From: Oscillospiraceae bacterium
GTDB lineage: Bacteria; Bacillota; Clostridia; Oscillospirales; Acutalibacteraceae
Direction: 5' to 3'
NCBI GenBank assembly: GCA_902797915.1
Contig: CADBUK010000049.1
Span: forward strand, 1-9,617
Length of the DNA: 9,617 nt
Both the position numbers and the translations under genes were made by a program. How positions within the stretch are numbered: the first letter of the stretch is position 1; each line of letters opens with the position of its first letter. Of this stretch, positions 1 through 6,511 are shown piece by piece. Under the pieces are notes generated by a model. The model did no database searches. It saw nothing but the letters and a program-made list of their open reading frames with translations, and was not told where the DNA came from.

Positions 1-118
1 CAAAGATGTCAGTTCGTTGCTTAAAACTTAATATTCTACCTTGGTAGGCTGTTTTTGTGCTGTCTGCACAATCTGGTGCAGTTCAAAACGCAAGGCTGTT
101 TTTTTGTTATAAAAAACG
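1..118. other. Non-coding region downstream of tatD with small hairpins
   Basis: No gene is supported here. Two short inverted repeats are visible: CTACC (36-40) against GGTAG (43-47), too tight to be a good hairpin, and CTGCAC (64-69) against GTGCAG (76-81) with a 6-base loop. An 11-base direct repeat, AGGCTGTTTTT, occurs at 46-56 and 93-103. On the minus strand, where tatD ends, no hairpin is followed by a run of T, so I cannot call an intrinsic terminator for tatD. On the plus strand the T runs at 52-56 and 99-105 could end a gene entering from the left, but the stems are weak. Confidence 0.3.
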
Positions 119-883
119 TTATTTGATTTTGAACAGCGCTTTTGCGTTTTGAGCCGTAACGTTCAGAAGCTCCTGCGCGGATATGCCGAGCTCTGCGCCG
201 AGGCGTTCTGCTATGAAGGGAATGTTGCTGCTGTCGTTACGCTTGCCGCGGTTGGGCTCGGGGGCAAGGTAGGGGCAGTCCGTTTCAAGCAAAAGGCGTT
301 CAATCGGTATTGAGCGCACAACCTCAAGGCTCTTGCGTGCGTTTTTAAAGGTTGCAACGCCGTTCATTCCGATATACATTCCAAGCCTGATAACCTCCGC
401 CGCCATTTCCTTTGAGCCTGAAAAGCAGTGCAGCACGCCCTTAGGCTGCAGCTCGCGCAAAATATCAAGCGTGTCGCCGTGGGCTTCGCGGTCGTGTACA
501 ATCACGGGCAAATCAAGCTCCTTGGCAAGCTCAATTTGTGCGCGGAAAAACTCGGCCTGCACGTCCTTTGGCGACGCCATCCAGTGATAGTCAAGCCCGA
601 TTTCGCCTATGGCAACGCATTTGGGATGCCGGGCAATTCTGCGTATTTCTTCCAAATCCGAAAGGGAAGCCCCCTCAAGATTTTCGGGATGAAAGCCTGC
701 GGCGAAATAAATGTAATCATACTTTTCCGCAAGCGCTTTGTTTGCAATTGTTGTCTGTAAATCACAGCCGCAGGAAACGACGTTTACAATGCCCTTGTCT
801 GTCAGTGCAGAGAGAAGCTCGTCACGGTCTTCGTCAAACCATTCGTCGTCGTAATGGCTGTGCGTGTCAAAAATATTATTCAT
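119..883 (-). CDS. tatD: TatD-family metal-dependent hydrolase/DNase
   Basis: This encodes a 254-residue protein, the normal length for the TatD (YcfH/YabD) family of cytoplasmic TIM-barrel metal-dependent hydrolases. Characterised members are 3'-5' DNases acting in DNA repair or turnover. All expected metal ligands are visible: the N-terminal DTHSHYD motif (His8, His10), Glu94 in AIGEIGLDYHW, His130 in LPVIVHDREAHGDTL, His152 in GVLHCFSGS, and Asp202 in LLLETDCPYLAPEPNRGKRN. The ATG at 883 is the first usable start, but only A/T-rich sequence without a clear Shine-Dalgarno motif precedes it, unlike its neighbours. It follows metG on the same strand, a pairing also known in Bacillus (metS-yabD). 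The 117-base gap between them holds a palindromic repeat, so expression probably depends on read-through from metG. The family call is secure; the exact physiological substrate is not known. Confidence 0.95.
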   Translation of the reverse strand: MNNIFDTHSHYDDEWFDEDRDELLSALTDKGIVNVVSCGCDLQTTIANKALAEKYDYIYFAAGFHPENLEGASLSDLEEIRRIARHPKCVAIGEIGLDYHWMASPKDVQAEFFRAQIELAKELDLPVIVHDREAHGDTLDILRELQPKGVLHCFSGSKEMAAEVIRLGMYIGMNGVATFKNARKSLEVVRSIPIERLLLETDCPYLAPEPNRGKRNDSSNIPFIAERLGAELGISAQELLNVTAQNAKALFKIK

Positions 884-903
884 AATTTCAATACTAAATG
901 TAG

Positions 904-983
904 GGGACGCCCTCTTGCAGAGCGGCAGACCCCTCTGCCACTTTGTGGCATCTCCCCTAACAGGGGAGTCGCCTCGGCGTCCC
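904..983. repeat. Palindromic intergenic repeat, MITE/REP-like
   Basis: This 80-base element between metG and tatD is bounded by a perfect 8-bp inverted repeat, GGGACGCC (904-911) and GGCGTCCC (976-983). Inside are three further stems: GGCAGA/TCTGCC (924-929/934-939), TGCCAC/GTGGCA (936-941/945-950, exclusive with the previous one), and CTCCCCT/AGGGGAG (952-958/962-968). It is GC-rich while its flanks are AT-rich. This architecture fits the dispersed palindromic elements of Clostridia genomes. As only one copy is in the window, its repeated nature is inference from its form. On the plus strand the outer stem is followed by GCTTTTTT, like a terminator, but no plus-strand gene ends here. In the metG-tatD direction no T run follows, so it need not stop transcription and may instead form RNA structure between the two genes. 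Confidence 0.7.
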
Positions 984-1000
984 GCTTTTTTATATATATT

Positions 1001-2947
1001 TTATCTTAACTGTGTTCCTGCTTCAATGCCGTCAACAAACAGCACCGAAACTCCGCCGTCTGCGGTATCGCCTGCAAGCAGCATTCCGTTGCTCATTTCG
1101 CCGCAGAGCTTTGCGGGCTTGAGGTTTGCAACGATAACGACGCTCTTGCCGATAAGCTCCTCGGGCTTATACCAAGGCGCAATTCCGGAAACAATCTGTC
1201 TGCCCTCGGGCGTGCCGTCGTCCACCTGAATTTTAAGCAGCTTCTTTGCCTTTTTAATCGGTTCGCACTCCTTGATCTTTGCAACGCGGAGCTCAACCTT
1301 CTGAAAATCCTCAAAGCAGATTTCGGCAAGCCCCTCAATCTCTTTGGGCTTTGCCTCTTCCTCCGCTTTTGCGGCTGCCTCCTGCTTTGCGGCAATTTCC
1401 TCAAACATTTTTTCAGCGTCAATTCTTGCAAACAGCGCCTTTGCTTCGTTAACCTTAACGCCGCTTTCAAGCGCGCCGAAGGCTGAAAGGGAGTCGTAAT
1501 CCTTGATTTCGCAGTTCATCTGCGCAAAAATCTTTTCAGAGGTTTCGGGCATAAACGGCGCAAGCAATACGGCAATAAAGCGGATTGCCTCAAGCAGATT
1601 GTAAAGCACGGTGCCGAGCCTTGCCCTCTTTGCCTCATCCTTTGCAAGCGCCCACGGCATTGTTTCATCAATGTATTTGTTTGAACGCTTTGCAAGGTTC
1701 AGAACCGCCTCAATTGCGTCCGCAACCCTGTAGGTAGTGAAGCACTGCTCCATTTTCTGAACTGCGTCGAGCGCAAACTGTGAAAGCTCGTCGTCAACGG
1801 CTTCCTTATCGGTCGGCTCCTGAATAACACCGTCAAAGTATTTGTTCTGCATTGCAATCGTGCGGTTAACAAGATTGCCGATGGTGTTTGCAAGGTCTGA
1901 ATTATAGCGCTCAATAATTGTTTCGTATGTGATTGAGCCGTCCGAAGCGTAAGGCATTTCGGAAAGCAGGTAATATCCTACCGCGTCAACGCCGAGCAGC
2001 TCAACAAGGTCATCCGCATAGATAACGTTGCCCTTTGTTTTGCTCATTTTGTCCTCGCCGAACAGCAGCCACGGATGGCCGAAAACCTGCATTGGCAGGG
2101 GCTCGCCGAGCGCCATAAGCATAATCGGCCAGTAAATTGTGTGGAAACGCACGATGTCCTTACCGATGATATGCACGTCGGCAGGCCATAGCTTTTTGTA
2201 CTGCTCCGACGAGCCGTCGGGGTCGTAGCCGATTGCGGTAATATAGTTTGAAAGCGCGTCAATCCAAACGTAAATAACGTGCTTTTCGTCAAAGGTTACG
2301 GGAATGCCCCATTTAAACGAGGTGCGGCTTACGCACAAATCCTGCAGACCCGGTTTGATGAAATTGTTAAGCATTTCCTTTTTGCGCGCTTCGGGGTAAA
2401 TGAAGTTTTCATTCTGCTCAATGAAATCCTCAAGCTGCTTTTGGTATTTTGAAAGGCGCAGGAAATACGCCTCCTCCTTGGCGGGCTTAACCTCTCTGCC
2501 GCAGTCGGGGCATTTGCCGTCAACAAGCTGGCTTTCCGTCCAGAAGCTTTCGCACGGGGTGCAGTAAAGCCCCTCGTATTCGCTTTTATAAATATCGCCC
2601 TGGTCGTAGAGCTTTTTAAAGATTTTCTGCACAACCCTTTCGTGATAATCGTCGGTCGTGCGAATAAATTTGTCATAGCTTGTGCCGAGCAGGTCGCAGA
2701 TACCTCTGATTTCGCCCGCAACCTTGTCAACGTATTCCTTGGGCGTAACGCCCGCGGCCTTTGCGTATTCCTCAATTTTCTGGCCGTGCTCGTCCGTGCC
2801 CGTCAGGAAAAAGACGTCGTAGCCCTGCAGGCGCTTGTACCTTGCGATAGCGTCCGTAAGCACAATTTCATAGCTGTTGCCTATATGCGGCTTGCGCGAG
2901 GTGTAGGCAATCGCCGTTGTAATGTAAAATTTTCCTTTATCTGCCAT
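1001..2947 (-). CDS. metG: Methionyl-tRNA synthetase
   Basis: The 648-residue protein is a class I aminoacyl-tRNA synthetase that charges tRNA-Met with methionine in the cytoplasm. The HIGH-type signature is HIGN at residues 21-24, a variant normal for this family. The second ATP-binding signature, KMSKT, is at 300-304. Between them is a connective-peptide zinc knuckle with Cys129, Cys132, Cys146 and Cys149. The anticodon-binding helical domain covers about 345-500. A charged Ala/Glu/Lys-rich linker (about 510-540) leads to a C-terminal Trbp111-like OB-fold tRNA-binding domain (about 545-648; FEDFQKVELRVAKI, then KPAKLCGEMSNGMLLAG), which in this family promotes dimerisation and tRNA capture. 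The ATG at 2947 is preceded by GGAGAGAATT, a good ribosome binding site. It starts 19 bases after the preceding small membrane-protein gene, leaving no room for a T-box or SAM riboswitch, so it appears to depend on upstream transcription. Confidence 0.98.
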   Translation of the reverse strand: MADKGKFYITTAIAYTSRKPHIGNSYEIVLTDAIARYKRLQGYDVFFLTGTDEHGQKIEEYAKAAGVTPKEYVDKVAGEIRGICDLLGTSYDKFIRTTDDYHERVVQKIFKKLYDQGDIYKSEYEGLYCTPCESFWTESQLVDGKCPDCGREVKPAKEEAYFLRLSKYQKQLEDFIEQNENFIYPEARKKEMLNNFIKPGLQDLCVSRTSFKWGIPVTFDEKHVIYVWIDALSNYITAIGYDPDGSSEQYKKLWPADVHIIGKDIVRFHTIYWPIMLMALGEPLPMQVFGHPWLLFGEDKMSKTKGNVIYADDLVELLGVDAVGYYLLSEMPYASDGSITYETIIERYNSDLANTIGNLVNRTIAMQNKYFDGVIQEPTDKEAVDDELSQFALDAVQKMEQCFTTYRVADAIEAVLNLAKRSNKYIDETMPWALAKDEAKRARLGTVLYNLLEAIRFIAVLLAPFMPETSEKIFAQMNCEIKDYDSLSAFGALESGVKVNEAKALFARIDAEKMFEEIAAKQEAAAKAEEEAKPKEIEGLAEICFEDFQKVELRVAKIKECEPIKKAKKLLKIQVDDGTPEGRQIVSGIAPWYKPEELIGKSVVIVANLKPAKLCGEMSNGMLLAGDTADGGVSVLFVDGIEAGTQLR

Positions 2948-2966
2948 AATTCTCTCCGATTATATT

Positions 2967-3455
2967 TTATTTCACAAGTGAAAAGTTTGTTTTGCTTCCG
3001 TTTGAGGAAAGGGTTTCTGTTGCGGCGCCTGTTTTAAGGTTAACTGCAACGGAGGCGTATTTTTCGCCGTCCTTGTAAATTGAAAAGTAGTTCAGTCCGC
3101 CGTCCTCAACGGTGCTGTTAATTTCAAACGAATTGCCGTAGTGCTCGCCGAGCGCGTCAAGCGCGGTGTTTATGTTCATCGGCAAATCATAATCGGTTTC
3201 CACCTTTTTGGTAGTTGCCGTTGTCTGCTCTTTTGTGGTGCTTTCATCCTCGGTGGGCGCGTCCGTTGAGGGCGCTGCAGTTGTTGATTGGCTGACGCTC
3301 TGCGAGGTGCTTTCGGAAGACGGGTTTTCGGTTGTCGGGTTATTTCCGCCGCCTGCAAATCTGCCGTAGGCAAAGCCCGCGGCAACGCCGATAATGAAAA
3401 TCAGCACAAGAATAATTGCCGTATTGCGTTTTTTGTTTTTCTCGTTATTTGCCAT
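2967..3455 (-). CDS. Small membrane-anchored protein with Ser/Thr-rich linker, unknown function
   Basis: I do not recognise this 162-residue protein. It has a short Lys/Asn-rich N-terminus, one transmembrane helix (about residues 12-30, AIILVLIFIIGVAAGFAYG), a low-complexity Ser/Thr/Glu/Pro linker (about 36-84), and a compact C-terminal domain (about 87-162). By the positive-inside rule the linker and domain should lie outside the membrane. The C-terminal stretch with YFSIYKDGEKYASVAVNLKTGAATET faintly resembles the strand pattern and terminal TG turn of PepSY-like domains; this is only a suggestion. The start at 3455 is chosen because ATG follows GGAGGTATAATT, a strong ribosome binding site. 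A longer frame to 3548 would run back into nagB with no support. Gaps of 17 bases to nagB and 19 bases to metG indicate co-transcription. There is no lipobox or cleavable signal sequence. Confidence 0.85.
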   Translation of the reverse strand: MANNEKNKKRNTAIILVLIFIIGVAAGFAYGRFAGGGNNPTTENPSSESTSQSVSQSTTAAPSTDAPTEDESTTKEQTTATTKKVETDYDLPMNINTALDALGEHYGNSFEINSTVEDGGLNYFSIYKDGEKYASVAVNLKTGAATETLSSNGSKTNFSLVK

Positions 3456-3472
3456 AATTATACCTCCGCGGA

Positions 3473-4198
3473 TTATAACAATGACGCCGCTTCTCTGTCC
3501 AGCATCAGCGTAACGTCCGTGTGGAACTGTAAAACGGAAGCGGGGCACATCGGCGTAACGTTACCGTCAATCAGCTGCTTGATTGCGGCGGCTTTCTTTG
3601 CGCCCAGTGCGATTATAAGAATTTTCTTCGCCTGCATAATTGAGCCTATGCCCATTGTAACTGCCTGTGTGGGCACCTCGTCGATTGACGCAAAGAAACG
3701 GCTGTTGTCCTTAACGGTGCTTTCCTTTAACGTAACAACGTGGCTCCAGCGCTGGAAGCAGTCCGCAGGCTCGTTAAAGGCGATATGCCCGTTTGAGCCT
3801 ATGCCCAAAAGCTGAATGTCAATGCCGCCCGCAGCCTTAATTCTCTTTTCGTAGTCCCTGCACTCCTGCTCCAGATCCTCTGCGTTGCCGTTAAGGAAGT
3901 TGATGTTTTCCTCGGGTATGTTGATGTGGTCAAACAGGTTTTCGTGCATAAAGCTGTGGTAAGAATTTTTATCCTTAACGTTAAGATGAACGTATTCGTC
4001 AAGGTTAAAGGTGGTAACTTGCGAAAAATCAACAACGCCCTTTTTGTAAAGGTCAATCATCTGGTTGTAGGGTTTAAGCGGGGTTGAGCCCGTTGCAAGT
4101 CCAAGCACGGAATTGGGCTTCTGCAGTACCTGACCGCACATATAGTTGCCCGCCGCAATGCCGATTTGCTCTTCGGTGTCGTAAATCAGAACATTCAT
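3473..4198 (-). CDS. nagB: Glucosamine-6-phosphate deaminase
   Basis: The 241-residue enzyme converts glucosamine-6-phosphate to fructose-6-phosphate and ammonia, feeding amino sugars from N-acetylglucosamine, mucin or cell-wall turnover into glycolysis. Its length matches the short Bacillus-type NagB rather than the longer allosteric E. coli enzyme. Visible motifs are the sugar-phosphate loop LGLATGSTPLKPY (32-44), FNLDEYVHL with the likely general base Asp67, and the active-site loop GIGSNGHIAFNEP (132-144) with His138 and Glu143. Asn136 takes the place of the Asp seen in E. coli. The C-terminal part has GIGSIMQAKKILIIALGAKKAAAI. ATG at 4198 follows a good GGGAGG ribosome binding site. The gene has its own strong promoter overlapping the end of vanZ, and is probably the first gene of a unit continuing into the small membrane gene, metG and tatD. 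No nagA or nag regulator lies in the window. Confidence 0.97.
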   Translation of the reverse strand: MNVLIYDTEEQIGIAAGNYMCGQVLQKPNSVLGLATGSTPLKPYNQMIDLYKKGVVDFSQVTTFNLDEYVHLNVKDKNSYHSFMHENLFDHINIPEENINFLNGNAEDLEQECRDYEKRIKAAGGIDIQLLGIGSNGHIAFNEPADCFQRWSHVVTLKESTVKDNSRFFASIDEVPTQAVTMGIGSIMQAKKILIIALGAKKAAAIKQLIDGNVTPMCPASVLQFHTDVTLMLDREAASLL

Positions 4199-4233
4199 AT
4201 TTTAACCTCCCGATGAAGTTAATATCAGTTTTT

Positions 4234-4251
4234 AATTATTATAATTATTAT
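4234..4251. repeat. 9-bp tandem duplication in the nagB promoter region
   Basis: AATTATTAT occurs twice head to tail (4234-4242 and 4243-4251). On the minus strand this gives two TATAAT hexamers nine bases apart (4252-4247 and 4243-4238). The first is correctly spaced from the TTGACA box; the second has no good -35. It may be a slippage product that duplicated the -10 box. Confidence 0.6.
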
Positions 4252-4274
4252 AGACGAATTATTTTAACTGTCAA
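4247..4274 (-). promoter_or_regulatory. Promoter of the nagB transcription unit
   Basis: On the minus strand, TTGACA (4274-4269) and TATAAT (4252-4247) are separated by 16 bp. Both hexamers match the vegetative sigma-factor consensus exactly. Transcription would start near 4240 and leave a leader of about 40 bases before the nagB start at 4198. The -35 box lies inside the last codons of vanZ, overlapping Ile-Asp-Ser-stop. I see no obvious catabolite-response or NagR-type operator in the leader. Confidence 0.75.
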
Positions 4275-4746
4275 TCGCTTTTTTGTTTTTGCCCCTGATT
4301 TTGCGTATTAACAGGAATATCAGCAGGACGGCGAGCGCGCCGAGTGCGGCGCCCACGGTGTCAATTGCCCAGTCGTAAACGCGGCAGGCTCTGCCCTCTA
4401 CAAAAATCTGGTGGATTTCATCCGTAACCGCATAAGCGGAGGAAAATATAATTGCAAGCTTGGTTTGCGGCTTTTCCGTCTGCACAAAAAGCGCCAGCGC
4501 AAACAGCAGCCCAAGCCCCATAAATTCAAGAAAATGCGCGCATTTGCGCACTATTAAATCCGTTTGGGTAATAAAGCTTTCGCCGAAAATGCGGATTAAA
4601 AAATCAATTACGGCGTTGCTTTGCAGGGTGGATTCGCTTGCGGTGCGTGAGGAAAAATAGAAAATTGCGCCCATACACGCCGCAACAAGCGCCCAGCAGA
4701 ATGTTTTTAATATGCTCTTTTTAGTCTTTTCTGTCAGCATAAACAA
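4264..4746 (-). CDS. VanZ-family integral membrane protein
   Basis: This encodes a 160-residue polytopic membrane protein of the VanZ-like family. The hallmark motifs are all present: FYFSSRT at the end of the first helix (29-35), RKCAHFLEFMGLGLL (67-81), and TDEIHQIFVEGRACRVYDWAIDTVG (108-132) with conserved Asp-Glu, His-Gln, Gly-Arg and Asp. Helices cover about 15-31, 68-88, 95-107 and 126-148, followed by a basic tail. The founding member VanZ gives low-level teicoplanin resistance; most homologues, including this one, have no known function, so no resistance claim is made. The start is uncertain: TTG at 4746 lies 6 bases after AGGAAGGG, a better spacing than the in-frame ATG at 4740 (12 bases; 158 residues). 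Either start overlaps the end of the lipoprotein gene by 20-26 bases, suggesting translational coupling. Confidence 0.9.
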   Translation of the reverse strand: MFMLTEKTKKSILKTFCWALVAACMGAIFYFSSRTASESTLQSNAVIDFLIRIFGESFITQTDLIVRKCAHFLEFMGLGLLFALALFVQTEKPQTKLAIIFSSAYAVTDEIHQIFVEGRACRVYDWAIDTVGAALGALAVLLIFLLIRKIRGKNKKAIDS

Positions 4747-6352
4747 ACGAAACCCTTCCTGAGCCCGGATGGAACTGAACGCCGCTTACGCCCTTTGCCT
4801 CGGCGTAATAGTTTGACTCGTAAAACAGCGGCGCAAGGCGGTGCCCGTCGTAAATTTTCTGTTCAACTTCCTCGCAGGCGGAGGCAAGCTCGCTCGGCTG
4901 TGCGCTGCCTGCGTTTGTAATCATTTCGGCAAATTCGTCGCTTTCAATTCCCGTCAAGCCAAGGTCGTCAAGCTTCTGCAAAAACGAAACGGGGCTTGGG
5001 TTTGCGGCCGTAAGAGGATAAAGCGCAACGTTGTAATCGCTGATTGCAACTCGGGTTTTAAGCTCGCTCTCCGAAACAAGCTCCAGCTTCAGCGAAACCT
5101 CTGCGCCCTTGCCGTTAACGTTTGAAATTGCGCCGATACTGCTCTGTACTCCCTGCAGCAGCGCCTTTGCCGCCTTCTCCATATTTTCGGGAGCAAGCAG
5201 GGTAATCTGAACGGAATATATTTCCTCGTCCTTTGCCGCCTTCTTCCAAAGCTCAACCGCTTCGTCGCCGTTTACCTGCTCCGCAACCGCGCCTATCTGC
5301 TCGGTATAAGCCTTTCCGTCAGCCGTACAGCAGGGCGGAACGTAGCTTTTTGCGTTGCTCAGATAACCGAATTCGTCGTAATCAGGCTGCGAAACGGACA
5401 GCGCGAAGGCGTGGCGCGCGTCGGCGTTTGCAAAAATCGAATATGTATTGTTGAAAACAAGCGCCCAGGTAGTGTTAACGTAGGGTATAAGCGTAATGCC
5501 GCTCTTTTTGGCAACCTCCCCGCTCTCATAGCCGCGGATGTACGCCGCGTCGTAATAGCCGCTGATAAGCTTTTCGGCAAGGCTTTCCTCGCCGTCAACT
5601 ATTTTAAGCGTCAGCACGGAGGCGTTGGCGGGGGAGGGACCCTTGTAAGCGGGGTTCTTTTTAAGAACGTAGCTCTGTTCAAGCTGGTTGGTTACAACAA
5701 ACTGACCGTTAAACATCGTGTATTTTAAATCAAGCCCGTACCTGCCGTTTGTGCTGTTAAAGAATTCCTCGTTGCAGGGCATTGCAACCGCGGTTGAAAG
5801 CGTCTGCAAAAATTCGCTGTTCGGCACGGAAAGCCTGATTGTAAGCGTGTAATCGTCGTCAGCGCTGACGCCGAGGGAGCTCCTGTCAGCCTCGCCAACG
5901 TTAACGGCGGGGGCGTTTTCAATGCAGGAAATTGTGGAATAAAGCGGGCTTTCGGTTGCGCTCATTGCCGCTCTGTAAAGCGCAAAGGCAAAGTCCGCAG
6001 CCGTAATTTCGGGGTCATAATCGTCGCCGAATTTTTCTTTAACCGAGGGGAAAATATACCATTTCAGCCCTGTTTTAAGGTGGAAGGTGTAGGTCAGCCC
6101 GTCGTCGCTGACCTGCCAGCTTGAAGCGCAGCCCTCGGAAATATTGCCCTCATCGTCGCAGCGCACAAGCCCCTCAAAGCAGTTTTCGGCAACCAGAAAT
6201 TCGTCGCTCGTAGCCGCAACCTGCGGGTCGTAGCTGTTGATGTTGCCGCTGAAGGGGTAAATCAAATCAATCCTTTTTTCCTTTGCCGAGCAGCCACCGA
6301 ATGAAGCCGCCGCAAGCAGCAGGCATATTAAAACAGAAATCAGCTTTTTCAT
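4721..6352 (-). CDS. ABC transporter substrate-binding lipoprotein, peptide/nickel type (SBP family 5)
   Basis: The 543-residue protein starts with a lipoprotein signal (MKKLISVLICLLLAAASFGG then Cys21). Cys21 would be lipidated and the protein held outside the membrane. The -3 residue of the lipobox, Phe, is unusual. The body matches the SBP_bac_5 (DppA/OppA-like) fold: YDPQVAATSDEFLVAENCFEGLVRCDDEG (41-69), SSWQVSDDGLTYTFHLKTGLKW (77-98), TAADFAFALYRA (117-128), then a lobe-crossing stretch ending in YVLKKNPAYKGP (228-239). Such proteins deliver oligopeptides, or sometimes nickel or sugars, to an ABC importer; the substrate cannot be read from the sequence. No permease or ATPase genes lie nearby, so it is an orphan binding protein here. 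ATG at 6352 is chosen because TTTGGAG precedes it by 6 bases and it begins the signal peptide; a TTG at 6364 in frame is unlikely. A divergent promoter lies just upstream. Confidence 0.93.
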   Translation of the reverse strand: MKKLISVLICLLLAAASFGGCSAKEKRIDLIYPFSGNINSYDPQVAATSDEFLVAENCFEGLVRCDDEGNISEGCASSWQVSDDGLTYTFHLKTGLKWYIFPSVKEKFGDDYDPEITAADFAFALYRAAMSATESPLYSTISCIENAPAVNVGEADRSSLGVSADDDYTLTIRLSVPNSEFLQTLSTAVAMPCNEEFFNSTNGRYGLDLKYTMFNGQFVVTNQLEQSYVLKKNPAYKGPSPANASVLTLKIVDGEESLAEKLISGYYDAAYIRGYESGEVAKKSGITLIPYVNTTWALVFNNTYSIFANADARHAFALSVSQPDYDEFGYLSNAKSYVPPCCTADGKAYTEQIGAVAEQVNGDEAVELWKKAAKDEEIYSVQITLLAPENMEKAAKALLQGVQSSIGAISNVNGKGAEVSLKLELVSESELKTRVAISDYNVALYPLTAANPSPVSFLQKLDDLGLTGIESDEFAEMITNAGSAQPSELASACEEVEQKIYDGHRLAPLFYESNYYAEAKGVSGVQFHPGSGRVSFVYADRKD

Positions 6353-6386
6353 AGCAATCTCCAAATAATCGAAACTTAATTATAAT

Positions 6387-6415
6387 ATTATAACAGATTA
6401 TAAAGGGTTTGAAAA
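6387..6415 (-). promoter_or_regulatory. Promoter of the substrate-binding lipoprotein gene
   Basis: On the minus strand an extended -10 (TG, one base, then TATAAT at 6392-6387) lies 17 bp from a weak -35, TTTTCA (6415-6410, 4 of 6 consensus bases). The predicted start near 6380 gives a leader of about 28 bases. A second TATAAT-like hexamer sits at 6402-6397 but lacks a -35. The weak -35 overlaps the -35 of a plus-strand rpoB promoter. Confidence 0.5.
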
Positions 6416-6436
6416 GGCTAAATTTGGCGGTATAAT
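6409..6436 (+). promoter_or_regulatory. Upstream rpoB promoter (P1)
   Basis: TTGAAA (6409-6414, 5 of 6 consensus bases) and TATAAT (6431-6436, exact consensus) are separated by 16 bp. Transcription would start near 6443 and give an rpoB leader of about 238 bases. It shares its -35 bases with the opposing promoter of the lipoprotein gene. Confidence 0.5.
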
Positions 6437-6511
6437 GCCTTATTTTTAGAAACACGCGGCAGAGTGTACTAAAAAGTTTTTGAAAAATTTTTCAACTTTT
6501 CAAAATTTTTC

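Noticed and set aside
904..990. Intrinsic terminator after metG
   Set aside because: The T run follows the stem only on the plus strand; on the metG strand the hairpins are not followed by T residues.
864..1229. Open frame of 121 codons on the plus strand across the palindromic repeat
   Set aside because: It runs through the repeat and the antisense of the metG C-terminus with low-quality composition and no homology signal.
2642..3037. Open frame of 131 codons on the plus strand
   Set aside because: Antisense to the metG N-terminus and the end of the small membrane gene; no start signal or recognisable domain.
3456..3548. N-terminal extension of the small membrane protein by 31 codons
   Set aside because: It would overlap the nagB coding end and place extra residues before the membrane helix; the internal ATG at 3455 has a strong GGAGG site.
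3288..3815. Open frame of 175 codons on the plus strand
   Set aside because: Antisense to nagB and the small membrane gene, both of which have good ribosome binding sites and coherent proteins.
4264..4746. Glycopeptide resistance determinant
   Set aside because: Only the VanZ-like family is present; no vanH, vanA, vanX or two-component genes are nearby, and most family members are not resistance genes.
6353..6364. TTG start four codons upstream of the lipoprotein start
   Set aside because: The ATG at 6352 is correctly spaced from TTTGGAG and begins a standard lipoprotein signal peptide.
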